Origin: Phialophora verrucosa
Taxonomy: Eukaryota > Ascomycota > Eurotiomycetes > Chaetothyriales > Herpotrichiellaceae
Assembly: GCA_002099365.1 (NCBI GenBank)
Contig: MSED01000001.1
Location: 744,001 to 808,000 of the forward strand
DNA length: 64,000 nucleotides
Direction of reading: 5' to 3'
Shown: positions 48,715-59,316 of the stretch, piece after piece
How the letters are laid out: each line of letters begins with the position of its first letter
Position numbering within the stretch: position 1 is the stretch's first letter
The notes under the pieces: model-generated
What the model was told of the DNA's origin: nothing
Seen by the model: the letters and a program-made list of their open reading frames with translations, nothing else
The model's database searches: none
Made by a program: the position numbers and the translations under genes

Positions 48715-49359
48715 CTAAGCAGCCAGACCCATTAAATCAACAACAGCGATCTCCTCAATCCGGTTCACCAAGTCGCAGATCTGCTGAGACTTTGGCACCC
48801 CGTACACAGGCTCCGCGAGACCGTTGAACTTCTGCTGAACACCGGTATTCCATTCGAGAGGACGCTCGGGCTCGGCAAGAGGATATGTTACTTCATCCTC
48901 GACCGTGGCGCATCTTCGAACACCACTTTCAGCCGAGACTCAATGCCCTGGTACGACTCATCAAGGGTGGAGAATTGCACTGGCATGGTTATCATCAAAG
49001 TCGTACGTGTGGCACCATGCTCCGTTCAAAAGCGCTGCATATTGTGATGGTAATGTCGAGCCTTTGGTCAAGACCGTACAGCTGCCCTTGGTGCCTCGCG
49101 AGAAAGCTGAGATGCCTGCTAAAAACTTCGGACTGGGTTCGGCAGAGAAGCCTGCTGATGCAGCGACTCCGAGATAATCAAGGAGTAATGCCTTGAATAT
49201 GGTGATCATTTCTGGTGAAAGAGCCTCGCTTGGTAATGATACAAAAACCTTGGCCAAAGCAACCGTCACTTCTTCTGGCACGCTGTCAGGGACAGCCCCA
49301 TTCTGTTTCACGACGTTTGACGATCCGTTCATGTCGACAGCCATGTTCGGGGAATACAA
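48715..49359 (-). pseudogene. MmgE/PrpD-family (cis-aconitate decarboxylase-like) gene relic
   Basis: The MmgE/PrpD family includes 2-methylcitrate dehydratase and cis-aconitate decarboxylase, usually about 450-500 residues. Here the first ~130 residues (49359-48961) match the family N-terminus, with KALLLDYLGVAASAG and GAWCHTYDFDDNH, and then hit stop codons. About 100-200 bases later the true C-terminus appears in another frame, from VTYPLAEPERPLEW through LVNRIEEIAVVDLMGLAA to the stop at 48715-48717. A short in-between block (LKVVFEDAP) sits in a third register. The whole relic is only 645 bases, so some 250 residues of the core are missing. This is an internal deletion plus frameshifts, not an intron, because the central catalytic region is absent from the window. 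Confidence 0.82.
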
Positions 49360-49375
49360 TCACATGAAATCGGAC

Positions 49376-50544
49376 GGGCTTGGGTGGTACAAGCACTCCG
49401 AGCTTGCGTTGAGGACAAGTGAGCGAAGAAGGCTGACGACAACTAGCCACAAGACGCAAAAGCTGACGGAGGCGTGGCAGCATTGGTCTACTCGCTCACA
49501 CCAGTTGCCGGCGCCTTCAGTGGTATCACATCCTATGGCTTGGGCAAAGCCTTGGAGGGTGCTTCGAATCTCAGAGTATGGCAATGGCTGTTCATCATCG
49601 AGGGAGTGATCACGGTCGGCATGGGTTTCGTTCTTATGGCGCTCCTTCTTGGTCTCCCAGAGAATGTGTTCCAAAAGGGCCACTTTCCGGGATTTCGCTA
49701 CCCAAGACAGCGTCGACTGATCCTTGCAAGATTAGGATCCTGTGAGTCTCCCCGGGAACTGCACCCAGACCTTTGATCCTTTTGTTCTCAGCATGACGAT
49801 CGAAACTAATACGACAGAATAGCCCAGAACTCCGAAGGGGCCAAGTTCCGCTGGCACCAGGTCTTGATAGGATTGAGAGACCCCAAAATCTATCTCGTGT
49901 CTGCCATGGTCGGGTGCCAGGGTATCGGCATTGGTGCCTTTGGGGTCTTTCCCCCAACATTCATCAACGAATTCGAGTTTGGAGCTCTAGGGACTCAACT
50001 GTGTTCGATGATCCCATACGCGTTCGGACTTGCGGGCCTCCTCGCCGGCTCCTGGTTGGCAGACCATCTGGGCCGGAAGGCGGGCATGATTTTGGTGTGC
50101 CTTTCAACCACCATCACAGGCTTCATCATCCTGCTGTCCACAACCAACAAGGTTGCCCTGTTGGCCGGGGCTTGTTTTGTGACCACCGGTGCCTACCCGG
50201 GTCTGGCCATTGGGGTTGCATGGCACCTGTCCTGCCACGGCGGTTACACCAAACGCGCCATGTGCATCTGGATCTGTCAGATCTCCGTACAGAGCTACAG
50301 CATCATCCCGAATCAAACCTACCGTGACCTGCCCCACTTCTTCTTGGGCCATGGCGTCTCGGTTGGCTTACACTGCGTCGGTGTCGTGTGCACACTGGTT
50401 CTGCACCAGATCTGCAAGACGGCCAACGCAGCCAAAATGCGAAGGGCGCACGAATTCGAGGCCGATGGTGTCGAGAATCCTTTGACATTCAAGGATCTCG
50501 AAGAACTTTGTGACTATCATCCAAAGTACACGTATGCGTTGTAG
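49376..50544 (+). pseudogene. N-terminally truncated Dal5-like MFS transporter
   Basis: This reads as the anion:cation symporter type of MFS protein (Dal5/allantoate family) from the loop GWYKHSELALRT onward. Exons are about 49376-49418, 49481-49741 and 49823-50544; the introns of 62 and 81 bases have GTGAGC or GTGAGT donors, and joining them gives ALRTTLVYSLTPVAGAFSG and then FRWHQVLIGLRDPKIYL. The membrane segments from roughly TM5 to TM12 are present, with the GSWLADHLGRKAG loop, and the stop is at 50542-50544. The first four or so membrane segments and the usual start are missing. Upstream sequence immediately becomes the antisense of the PrpD relic. Weak in-frame ATGs at 49331 and 49343 exist but would give a half transporter. 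I call it a 5'-deleted relic. Confidence 0.8.
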
Positions 50545-51410
50545 GTGGCCTGGGTCAGGGGGAGAATACGAGCAGAGATGCCCGAATGTCTGCCGATGCG
50601 GCAAGCAAGCAAGCTTCACCCAATCGAGGGCGGAGAGGAGCGTGTGATATAGCCGACACAGGCGAGTAGACCAGCAGACTCCCATTTCAAACTCAGATTC
50701 CAAGTGCGCAGGTGAAGCCCAAGATTTCTTCCGACGTAAAAGGAAGTCAAGACCGCGAAATCGTTTGATCCCGCATAGATCAAATATCCTGTAGTCGCGT
50801 CGGGCCATCGCCCATTCTGCCTCCCACGCATAGAGAGGAGCCAGACACGGCCTGATTAACGTGGCTCCCTAAGTCCGGCTCAAGGAGGCTTGGGGAGCCG
50901 GGGAGTTTGCTCAGCCACGCACGGAGGGGGTTTTACTAGAGAGCTCGGCATTCTGGCAGTATGGTAGGCGGCTTGTTTACATGTATTCTGATCGGATCGC
51001 ACGTTTAAACACCGACAGAACCCTGAGATTTGGAACTCTCGTTCTCTGAGGGGTATTGGGAAGCAAAATCCTGGTGTCGAATCTCCGTCCAGCGTTTCGA
51101 GCAATATAAGTCAACTTCGCTGAGCCTCTGCCACTCTTTGCATTTCTTATGCAAAACCTCCCTTGTGTCATTATTCTGATGGGCCATCTTGCGTCGGCCG
51201 TTTCAAATGGCCTGGATCGCGGTTTCACCTTTCACCTGGGACTTTATTAGTCGAACCCGTTTGGGCAGCGCGGATGTACCCCCCCTGGCGACCGAAGATT
51301 TCTCTAGGAGGACACAGCTCATGATCTGGCAGGAAATCGCTCCTTGAGTTGCGACCCAGTGCGCGGGCGCGGGTCTGGGCCCGGACAAGTCTAGGAGAGT
51401 TTGCGATGTG
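50545..51410. other. Intergenic region after the MFS relic
   Basis: I see no assignable gene. A minus-strand frame at 50616-50831 reads as a hydrophobic stretch that could be a fragment of a membrane protein, but I cannot name it. Confidence 0.4.
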
Positions 51411-53588
51411 CTACTTCATTGCCCGACGGCCCCTTGCGGGAACAGGAACGGCTGCGAAGGCGATGTCGAGAAGGGCGGGGTTTCTCGCTGCGTAGACGGT
51501 AGCCACCGTTGTCAGGCATAGAGCAAAGCCGTATGCGAGCCAGAGCCAGTTGGAACCAGGCAGCATTGCTACGCTAAAGACGGCCTTGCATCAGGTTAAA
51601 CGATGGGGGGTTCCCTTTTCCACAAGACCGACCTGAAGCACTTACCGTGGCGAGGGACAAGGGGAGGTAAAGCTAGAGGGGCGTTTGATTAGGCCCAAAA
51701 CCCTTGGATTATCTCTGTGATCGCGGACTACTCACCACTGTCATTCGAGTCAGAATACCGATATTGTTCCCTTGGCGAGTGGCCTCGGCGCTCTCCTTCA
51801 GCGCCGAAGCATTCACAAGCTATGCAGGCTCAATGTTAACGGCCCATCTGCAATACGCGAAAAGAGAGAGATACAGGGAAAGGGAGGGGGAGGGCCCGTG
51901 ACCTACGCCATCTCGCATGCTGTTGAATTTGTCGAGTTTCTGCGACATCAGTGCGTGGAGGTCTTTGAGTTGAAAGACGGACACGCGGACCTGTACAAGA
52001 TATTCCTGCAGGAAGTCGTGCAGCTTGGGCACCCTCGGGGTCTCGAAAAGGTGGATGTAATTCGACTCAAAGTTATCCCAAGCCCTGATGCTCCCGGATA
52101 GGATATCTCGAAACTCCCTCAGGCACGAGACTGCCAGAGTAAGCTCTCTCGTCTTGGTTAGATTCTCGTCGTCCAATATGCTGAAGAAACTTTCCTATGC
52201 CTCTGTTAGCCAGCTTTTGGGCGAAAGAGGGGGCGGGGAGGTGTCTCAGTCGAAAGTGCTTCGTCACGTACGTATTGATCCAGACGACCAATGAAGCAAT
52301 TGACAAGAGCTTCCCACTCCCAGGCGACCTGTCCCATCCTCTTGGAAAGCACAACGATAAAAAATTGTCGAGGATTCCAGGGGGGCTGATCTAGCCAGAG
52401 GCAGCCGCCGGAGGCAGGATCCAGTCGGTTATCCAGGCAATCCCTCCGATAGGTCTCAATACCATAAAAGTTGTCCACACAGCAGTAGCTTGTCCAAAGC
52501 CACTCATCTATTCCTGTGACAAGAAAAGAGATCTTTGACTCGTAGTACGAGGCATCATTTCTGGCTCCACCGGAAGGACGAAGAGGAAGCACCCGACCGG
52601 TTCTTAGGGGTGACCCTGCCAGTCTTCGGCGGTCTGGCGGGATATTCCCCGTGCGGAGAGCGAGATACGGCAAGTGGAATTCCAGGGTAAAAGTTGCGTC
52701 CTTTGAGAAGACATTGTGAGCAACCGGACGCTGAGAATTTGTGTCAAAAGCCCATGTAGGCTCTGGAAGTCTTTGGGGATTGGGAGAAGGAACTCGGAGA
52801 GCTTTGACAACATAGGATGGGGGTTTTCTTTTCTCCATACCAATGTGATGCGGAAAACTGTTCTGAGGTTCAGGAAATGAGAGAAGAACTTTCTGATAGT
52901 CGGGATAGAACGATTCGAAGCCGTGCCGGCCAGTGCAACCATGCAGGACGCGGTAATGTTGGAAATATAACTGCAATGGTAAGCGATTTTTCTCCGAGCC
53001 TTTTGGTGAACCTACATTGTGCGTTTCTCCGCTCTCTTCTCATGCCGCTTGTTTGTAAGGTGAGAAGGGGCTGTGGAAAACCAGTGCGGCACAACTCACG
53101 TTTTCCTTCAATCGGGATACCAATTCCAGGAGCGAAAGGTCCTTCTGCTGCTCTGGCCAGATGTCGCATCCTTCCGGGGGATATTCTGTGTATCCCTCAG
53201 GCCCATCCCAACGTCTGATGGCCCACGGTCCCACTCCCGGGTCTCGTCTATCGTCCATCAAAATGGTGCAATGCGGTGGATCTGCCGGCTTCGTCGATGA
53301 CTTTAGGTCCAGGCTACTTGCCGCGACAAGGAAAGATCGTAAAGCCGCATCATTGAACTCCGCGGGGGCTTCAAGGCAGTCCCTATGCACGTTCAGGAAG
53401 GCCGTAGTCAGGCCGACAATGTCATCCTGCTCGAGGTAATCGCGCAACGTAATGCCATTGGGGAAGATGGCTTGATCGTTGCTCTCTCGAGGAACTTCAG
53501 CCTTGTAAACTCCTTCAGCTCTCCGTGCAGTATACTTGTTCTCCCACACTCGATTGAGCGGTCCGCCGTCGCTCTCGTTCAAAGACAT
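51411..53588 (-). CDS. CorA-like membrane protein
   Basis: Six exons in coding order (53588-53100, 52970-52272, 52194-51907, 51819-51736, 51672-51646, 51584-51411) give 586 residues, with all junctions in phase 0. The introns are 129, 77, 87, 63 and 61 bases. The N-terminal half is a soluble domain typical of fungal CorA-like proteins, with the CTGRHGFESF block. The long helix HLFETPRVPKLHDFL and the RQGNNIGILTRMTV segment lead into two membrane helices (YLPLSLATAVFSVAML and WLWLAYGFALCLTTVATVY). The exon encoding LYLPLSLAT is only 27 bases. The signature GMN of true CorA magnesium channels is replaced by GSN, so magnesium transport is doubtful. The ATG at 53588 is the first in frame after stops. 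Confidence 0.85.
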
Positions 53589-53817
53589 GACTAGACAGAC
53601 ATGGCAGCTAACCTGACGTTTGAGAGACTTGATCAACTGTACCAAGTACTTGCTTCAACGGAGTTGGCAAGGCCATGGTCCTGCGCATGATCACATGATA
53701 ACGGTAGCCTTTCTTTGGCTTAGCGGGAGGAGGCTTCGACAGTCATGATCTGGCGGGGCGCAGGGTGACGCAGCACCGAGGCACACTGCTCAGATCTCGC
53801 CGTGATGGTGAAATTAG
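53589..53817. promoter_or_regulatory. Short bidirectional promoter
   Basis: Only 229 bases separate the start codons of the CorA-like gene (minus) and the Cys-module gene (plus). The two genes are likely to share regulatory sequence. I recognise no specific element. Confidence 0.55.
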
Positions 53818-54387
53818 ATGGCTTCAGGCATTTGGGAGGGGGAGTTCACGGTGAGGATAGGGTCAGAAACCTTCAGACCTGTAAGCAATCCCGGGGAGAT
53901 GGCTAACTTCTCGGTCTCTAGCGTCCGGAGAACGATAGTATCCTCCTCCCGAGACTCGCGCGCCCTGAACCTCTCGCTTTTGGAGTGACGTGGAAATGCG
54001 TATGACAATCATCTGCTGTATATCGGAGGAGCCAGGATCTCATTGAAACAGTGCAAGGAGAATTGTGGAACCGTAAACAGTGGGTCTCAACTGCATTGCT
54101 CCTCGGCCGGCTGCAAACACAAAAGATGCGCAAAATGCAGAGTTTCGGTGATACCCGACAAGCCAGACCCAGAACCAGACCCAGACACAGACCTGGTTAT
54201 GCCAAATGAATTGCCTCCTTCGAGCTCCTCTTTCTGGTACTGCGTATGTCTTCCCTCTCCACTGGTGTGAATTTCCGCTAATCGAACTTAGTGTCGTTGT
54301 GATTATATCAACAATCCGGCAATTTGCGAAGGTCGGTGCACGACGTGCAATCATAGTAAATGTTCGAAGTGCAGGCCAGCAAGATGA
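53818..54387 (+). CDS. Small protein with two tandem WxCC cysteine modules
   Basis: Reconstructed from splice signals as four exons (53818-53880, 53922-53999, 54052-54243, 54292-54387), all in phase 0, giving 142 residues. The introns are 41, 52 and 48 bases, with GTAAGC, GTATGA and GTATGT donors. Module 1 has W45, C47, C48, C52, C63, C68, H70, C73 and C76; module 2 has W109, C111, C112, C114, C123, C127, C130, H132, C135 and C138. Both end in the pattern CxHxxCxxC, which suggests zinc binding. Introns 2 and 3 fall at the same place in each module, between the two adjacent cysteines. The linker is acidic (PDPEPDPDTD). I have seen WxCC-type hypothetical proteins in filamentous fungi but know no function. 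The 41-base first intron is short, so exon 1 is the least certain part. Confidence 0.7.
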
Positions 54388-54864
54388 GGGAATGAGATGG
54401 GTGAAGAGACACAAGCAAAGGTATATTCTGTTCCTCTTTCATTATTCGTGGCACAATAGTCTTCTTGGCCCGTGCCGTTATCAGCAGCTGGAGGCTTGGG
54501 GGGCAGGCCAGCACACCTCCTATCGCTCCTGACCATTTGGATAGTAGCTGGAAGATCGGCCAAGGCGTCCTACGTACGGGTGCCATGACAAGCTTGCTCA
54601 AAATCCACCAGGATGCCTGGAATGTGCCTTGGTCGATTGAAGGGAACTGATGACGCTGTGGACGGGGCACGGAAATTATAGGACTAGATGTATGTGTATT
54701 AAGTGGTATCAGCTACGTAGTATGAAGGAGGCAGAGGGTGTGGACTTATCGAGACCTTACCGCTTTCTTGTATATCTATGTCCCTTGCAAGCGGAAATAG
54801 ATCTTGGGAGGAGTTTCTCGTTTTTCCTGATGAGTTCCGTACGGCCTCAAAAGTTCCTCATCTT
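54388..54864. other. Convergent intergenic region
   Basis: The 3' flanks of the Cys-module gene and the MFS transporter gene. I see no gene or repeat. Confidence 0.45.
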
Positions 54865-56974
54865 TCACACCTTTGCGACGTGTACCGTTGTGGCGTCTTC
54901 CTTCGACGGAGGGCTTTCCTTTACTTCTGCTTCAGGAGCATTGTCCGTCAAGTGCGGAGCATCCTTCTTTCCGAATAGAGCGTCAATTTCTTCCAACGCC
55001 ATCCCATTGGCCTAAAAGATCACACATCAGTCCATCTGTTTGTATGCAGGCATATCTGGTAACATCCTGTCGTTGGAGGTAGGGAGCTTACATCTGGAAG
55101 GAAGAAATAGATGTGCACAGTATGGGCGAGACCAAGGCACACAAAGACCAGGTAGTATTTCCACCCGATCGAGGCTTGAGCAGTTGGCGCCAGCTGCAGC
55201 CACAGGACGTCCATCAGGAAGATGGCAGAGACTGCGTAAGAAGTCGCCTCACTGCGAAGGTGAGATGGGAAGATTTCGGTCACGGCAGTGAATTGATTAA
55301 TGTCGATCAAGCCACCGTACCTGAGATGCCACGCCGAGCACTGGTCAGCAACAAGGTAAATAAGTAACATGGGCCCCAGAATCTTTCACTCACGCGATCA
55401 CATAGAGATAGAGAAACACCACAGCTGCGGCTGCCAGGCCTTTCGAAGCTGTTGAGCTGTACTTGGCAATGAGTCCTGTTGCGACGATAAACATGGACAT
55501 GTTAATGCTGAAACCCAAGACTTGAATGATAAATGTCAGTCAATGGTTAATCAACCAGGGACAAGGCAGCCCATGAACCATGAACTTACCGAGCGCCTTT
55601 CGCCGACCGAGTTTGTCGCTGTAGTAAGCCCCCACAAAGTTTGCAATGGCAGCAAGCGTGTTATACAAGGCGCTGAGCATTAGCGATATTTCATTGTTGA
55701 GCCCCAACGACTGATACAACAAGACGGTGTAGTTGTTGATTACAAGCGTTCCGACATTCTGTCCGCCCGCCATCACTAGGAAGGCAAGGATGAACCTCTT
55801 GCGGTACGTCTTTGTGGTGAACAGCTGCCATTTGCCATCTCTTGCCAAAACTTCTGCATCAGCAGCTTGTTGACGTTCGATTAGATTGAACTCTTGTTGA
55901 GCAAAGTGGTCTTCCGGGTCATTCACGCTGTGGTGCAGTTTGCGAAGTAGCTCGTACGCTTCTGCACCTCGACCATGCTGGACAAGCCATCGAGGGCTTT
56001 CAGGAACTAGAATTCATGATTAGATTTACCGTCTGAGACGAAAAGTGTCGTATTTGCTCTTACTGAGGAAAGTTCCAACCATGAGGACAATGGCGAGAAG
56101 CGCGAGCACCGCATTTGGGAATCTCCACGAAAATGTCGTATTTGGGGCATGAAAGCAGCCAAAGCTAGACTTTTTGTCAATTCCGAGCTCGAAACAGGGC
56201 TTCACAGTGGGGTTTGAGTTTACCCAATCCATCCTGCCAGGAAGTATCCAAGGTTGATAAAGCTTCCGTGAGCACCAGTCATTAACCCACGAGAGTGCGG
56301 AGGAGACACTTCGGCATAATAAGTTGGCATAGCAGCCAGTGTGTTTCCCGCTGCAAGTCCAGTAATTACGCGTGCAACAAGATACTAAACACTCAAGGAA
56401 GAAGTGCGTTAGCAAAGTCAAGCGAGCCAGAGGTCCAGAGTGGCTTTTGGCCTACCATCGGGACGTTGACAGAGCCAGCCTGAATAACTGCTCCGATGAG
56501 TCCTAGTGCGCTGGCAATGCGGAAGCCATTCAGTCGACCGAACTTATCGGCTGTCCACCCAGAAAGCAGGGTTCCGAAAAAGCCTCCCGCGAAAAAGACA
56601 CCATTGACTGCGCCGATGATGGTGTTGGTATACGAGTAGCCTGGATCGGTGGGATCGGCCACCAGGGACAGAGACTCATAGAATTTCGGCTGCCCAAGGG
56701 TAGTCGTGATGACAGCCAGGCCGAACCCTGCGAACAAGGAGCCAGTGGCGGCGAAGAGAACGGCCTAAGAATAACGAGGGTGAGCAATACTTGTAGAGTG
56801 GCTCTGATCTGGAGGTAAAGCACTCACTCGAGAGTTGTAGCTGGTATATCCCTCCATGCCGTGACTGGTTCGCTCAGGGAGATCTATCAAATTCCAATGA
56901 AACCTGGGGATGCGTCTCGAAGTGTTAACGAAATGCGGAGGGAAGCCGATCTTGACCATCTGCGAAACTTGCAT
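54865..56974 (-). CDS. MFS sugar-transporter-family permease
   Basis: Eight exons in coding order (56974-56828, 56764-56456, 56384-56224, 56164-56064, 56006-55590, 55520-55394, 55320-55092, 55011-54865) give 545 residues, and every junction restores family sequence. Visible sugar-porter motifs are DKFGR after TM2, PESPRWL at the start of the central loop, GRRKAL after TM8 and the C-terminal LPDANGMALEEIDALFG, which matches the usual PETKG...LEEID pattern with D-A-N-G in place of E-T-K-G. Twelve membrane segments can be laid out. The substrate is not certain; fungal members carry hexoses, lactose, quinate or aromatic acids. It points away from the neighbouring dehydrogenase, in the same strand direction. 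The start at 56974 is chosen over a hypothetical upstream exon that would need a 34-base intron. Confidence 0.88.
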
Positions 56975-57743
56975 GTCAAGCGACCATAAGTACCTTTTCC
57001 GGCTCACTCATTTCATGCGGGGCTTTCTTCACGGTTACCGAATCCAGGAGGACATAGGGCCTGGCCCAGAATGAATGAATAGGGGGCCCTTCGTTTCGCA
57101 GATGCCAAGGAGGTCAAGGCCACGGCAACATTCAGCCGAGGGACGAAGCTCACGTTTTGCAGCCGTTTGATATCGGCCATCCCGCGGCTCGAAAATGTTC
57201 TCGTGGTCCATGCATCACGTCTTTGGCAAGCTGTTCAGTTGAGATATGCTTCGATCCCCGCCGCGATCTGGTGTAGTTCTAGCCATGCAGCGATCCACAC
57301 CTCCTGCGGAGCCGAAACCTGAAATAGGTGGATTCAACAGTAACCGAGATTATTACAGTAAAGAAGTAAGTGGAATCGACAGTCCGTGTATTTTGCCGGA
57401 AGCGTGTGACTGGGAAGGTTATCCGAGAGTTTGTAATGACGCCGCCAAGGCGTTACGAGGCGTGCAGGCGCACCCGCGCGTTTGGGACGCGCGCTTTCAA
57501 TATTACTAAAGTCGTTCGTAACTCTCATATCCTATTCAGGCGTCGCCTGCGACCCCTGCGACCCCTTTGAATCTATCATGTCCTCCAAATCGAGCACAAG
57601 AGGATGCAGAATTAATAAATGAAGAACTGCAATTGAAGTTGTTAGTTCAACAGAATATGCTCAAAAGTCAGCTGGACTCTGGTTTCTGTTCGGACGACCT
57701 GCACAACCCGAACCGTCAGAATCTTCCAATTGCATCGACGACG
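56975..57743. other. Intergenic between dehydrogenase 3' end and MFS gene
   Basis: The MFS promoter lies here. A plus-strand frame from about 57540 into the dehydrogenase's last exon has a Glu/Leu/Gln-rich stretch that resembles a short coiled coil, but there is no supporting gene structure. A tandem TGCGACCCC pair lies near 57549-57566. Confidence 0.4.
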
Positions 57744-59316
57744 TCAAATCACCGACGGCCCTGTCAATCGGTGACTCGTCTTGAGTACTATTTCTTGCCA
57801 CTCTTTGAGGAAGTCCCCCTCCCGATAGTCATCATGATCTACATCTAAATACCCAAGCGGTGCCCACATCCGGGGCACAATTCCCAAAGATCGTCCTGGA
57901 AGCGGTCAGAATACGGACTGAGGGGGGACGAAGTTCAAGTCGAGATAGAGAACGGAACCACTGCAAGGCTTCCGAAGGGGCATTGACTCGTAACGTACCA
58001 TGAACGGTTGTGTCGGAAGCGATTTTCAAAAGAGCTTCCGCGGCATCGTCTATTGATGCGAAGACAGCACCTTTCTCCGTAACTCGCTTCGCCACAGCAT
58101 CGCTGATGATGTCGGTCTTGATGTACCTGTTTGATGTCATCGAAGAAGTCAGCGTCCTCTCCTCGCCTTGCTCAACTGTGAGCGAGTACGCAAGAAAGAA
58201 GCACCGGGCGAAGATACTATGTACTAATAACCAGCAGGGCAGAAAGTAGCAGGACGACTCACCAAGGCGCAATGTAGTTGATTCTGGTGCCATGTTGCAA
58301 GGATGTCCTTCTGAGACACCTCATGGTGCCCCGAAGTCCAAATTTGGAGGCATTGTATTGTGGCGATCCCGGCTGGTCGACATATCCTGCGAGACTCCCT
58401 TGAAGGACAAGGCATGTATCTATTCCCGCGTTGGTGGATTTGAATTGCTTCCTGAAGTAGAAGAGCGCCAGTTTGATGGTATACATGACTCCAATCAGGT
58501 TGATGTCGAGGATTTTGAGGTTTGGCTTTGCTGGTTCCGATTCGGAGTCTTAGAAGATATTATAAATTAGCAGTCATCTTTTTCGAACCAGGGTTGGCTG
58601 AACCGAACTACGACGTACCGTCGTCGACAAATACGGGGTCTTGCCCGCTGATACCTGCGTTGGCCACGACGACATCGACGCGACCGTTCGGTGACCGATT
58701 TATGGTCTCTTGGAACATTCTTGCCTGATCATCCCAGTTGGTAACGTCACAACGAGTGGCCCAGACGCGCCTATAGGAAATAAAAGGCAATGGTTAGTCG
58801 GGTTCAGCAAACAAGTGATACTTCCATAGCAGATGGTTCACCTCCCCGAATGAAAGGGTCAACCGGTCAACCTACCCAGGGTATGCGGATGTAAGTTCAG
58901 CCGCACGGGCTTCATCAATATCCCCTATCATAACGTACGCTCTAAAAAGACAGAAAGACATGGTCAGCAACAATGTTTTCGTTTTCGACTTGAAATGGGA
59001 TGCATTTGTGCCGAAGATGGACAAAGAATCAGGGGGTTGACCTCACCCAGCCTCTGCCATAGCTCGAGTATAGACTGCTCCGATTCCATTTGCCCCTGAA
59101 GTTGGAAACAGTTTGATGGTCAGCCCAAGATGTTCGCAAAGCCGTGAACTGGAATCAAAGGTCTCAGGTGGACGATCCTGCCTACCGCAGGGGCTGGCAT
59201 GCGACAAAAAATCAAAGTTGCCTACCGCCTGTGACGATGATAGTTTTCCCCTGGACTTTGGTCCTGTCTGCTTTGACCGTGCAGTCAACAGCACTTTGAT
59301 CAATGGAGTTCGCCAT
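57744..59316 (-). CDS. Short-chain dehydrogenase/reductase (classical SDR)
   Basis: Seven exons in coding order (59316-59226, 59095-59047, 58941-58876, 58770-58619, 58548-58263, 58126-57999, 57895-57744) give 307 residues. The Rossmann motif TGGANGIG is split by intron 1 (130 bases). VVVANAGIS gives the NNAG-type motif, and the catalytic Ser-Tyr-Lys are in QGSLAGYV and QYNASK. Then comes the IAPW substrate-side turn and VHGRSLGIVPR. The GDIDEARA after strand 2 suggests NAD(H) rather than NADP(H). Fungal relatives are often annotated as 15-hydroxyprostaglandin-dehydrogenase-like, but the natural substrate is unknown. It is divergent from the cyclase gene across 853 bases. The introns (70-136 bases) are longer than elsewhere in the window. 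Confidence 0.9.

Noticed and set aside
56975..57012. Extra first exon MSEPEK for the MFS gene
   Set aside because: It would need a 34-base intron, below the usual minimum. The downstream in-frame ATG at 56974 is enough.
57567..57848. Plus-strand frame with a Glu/Leu/Gln-rich stretch
   Set aside because: It overlaps the last dehydrogenase exon on the other strand and has no supporting start, splice or family signal.
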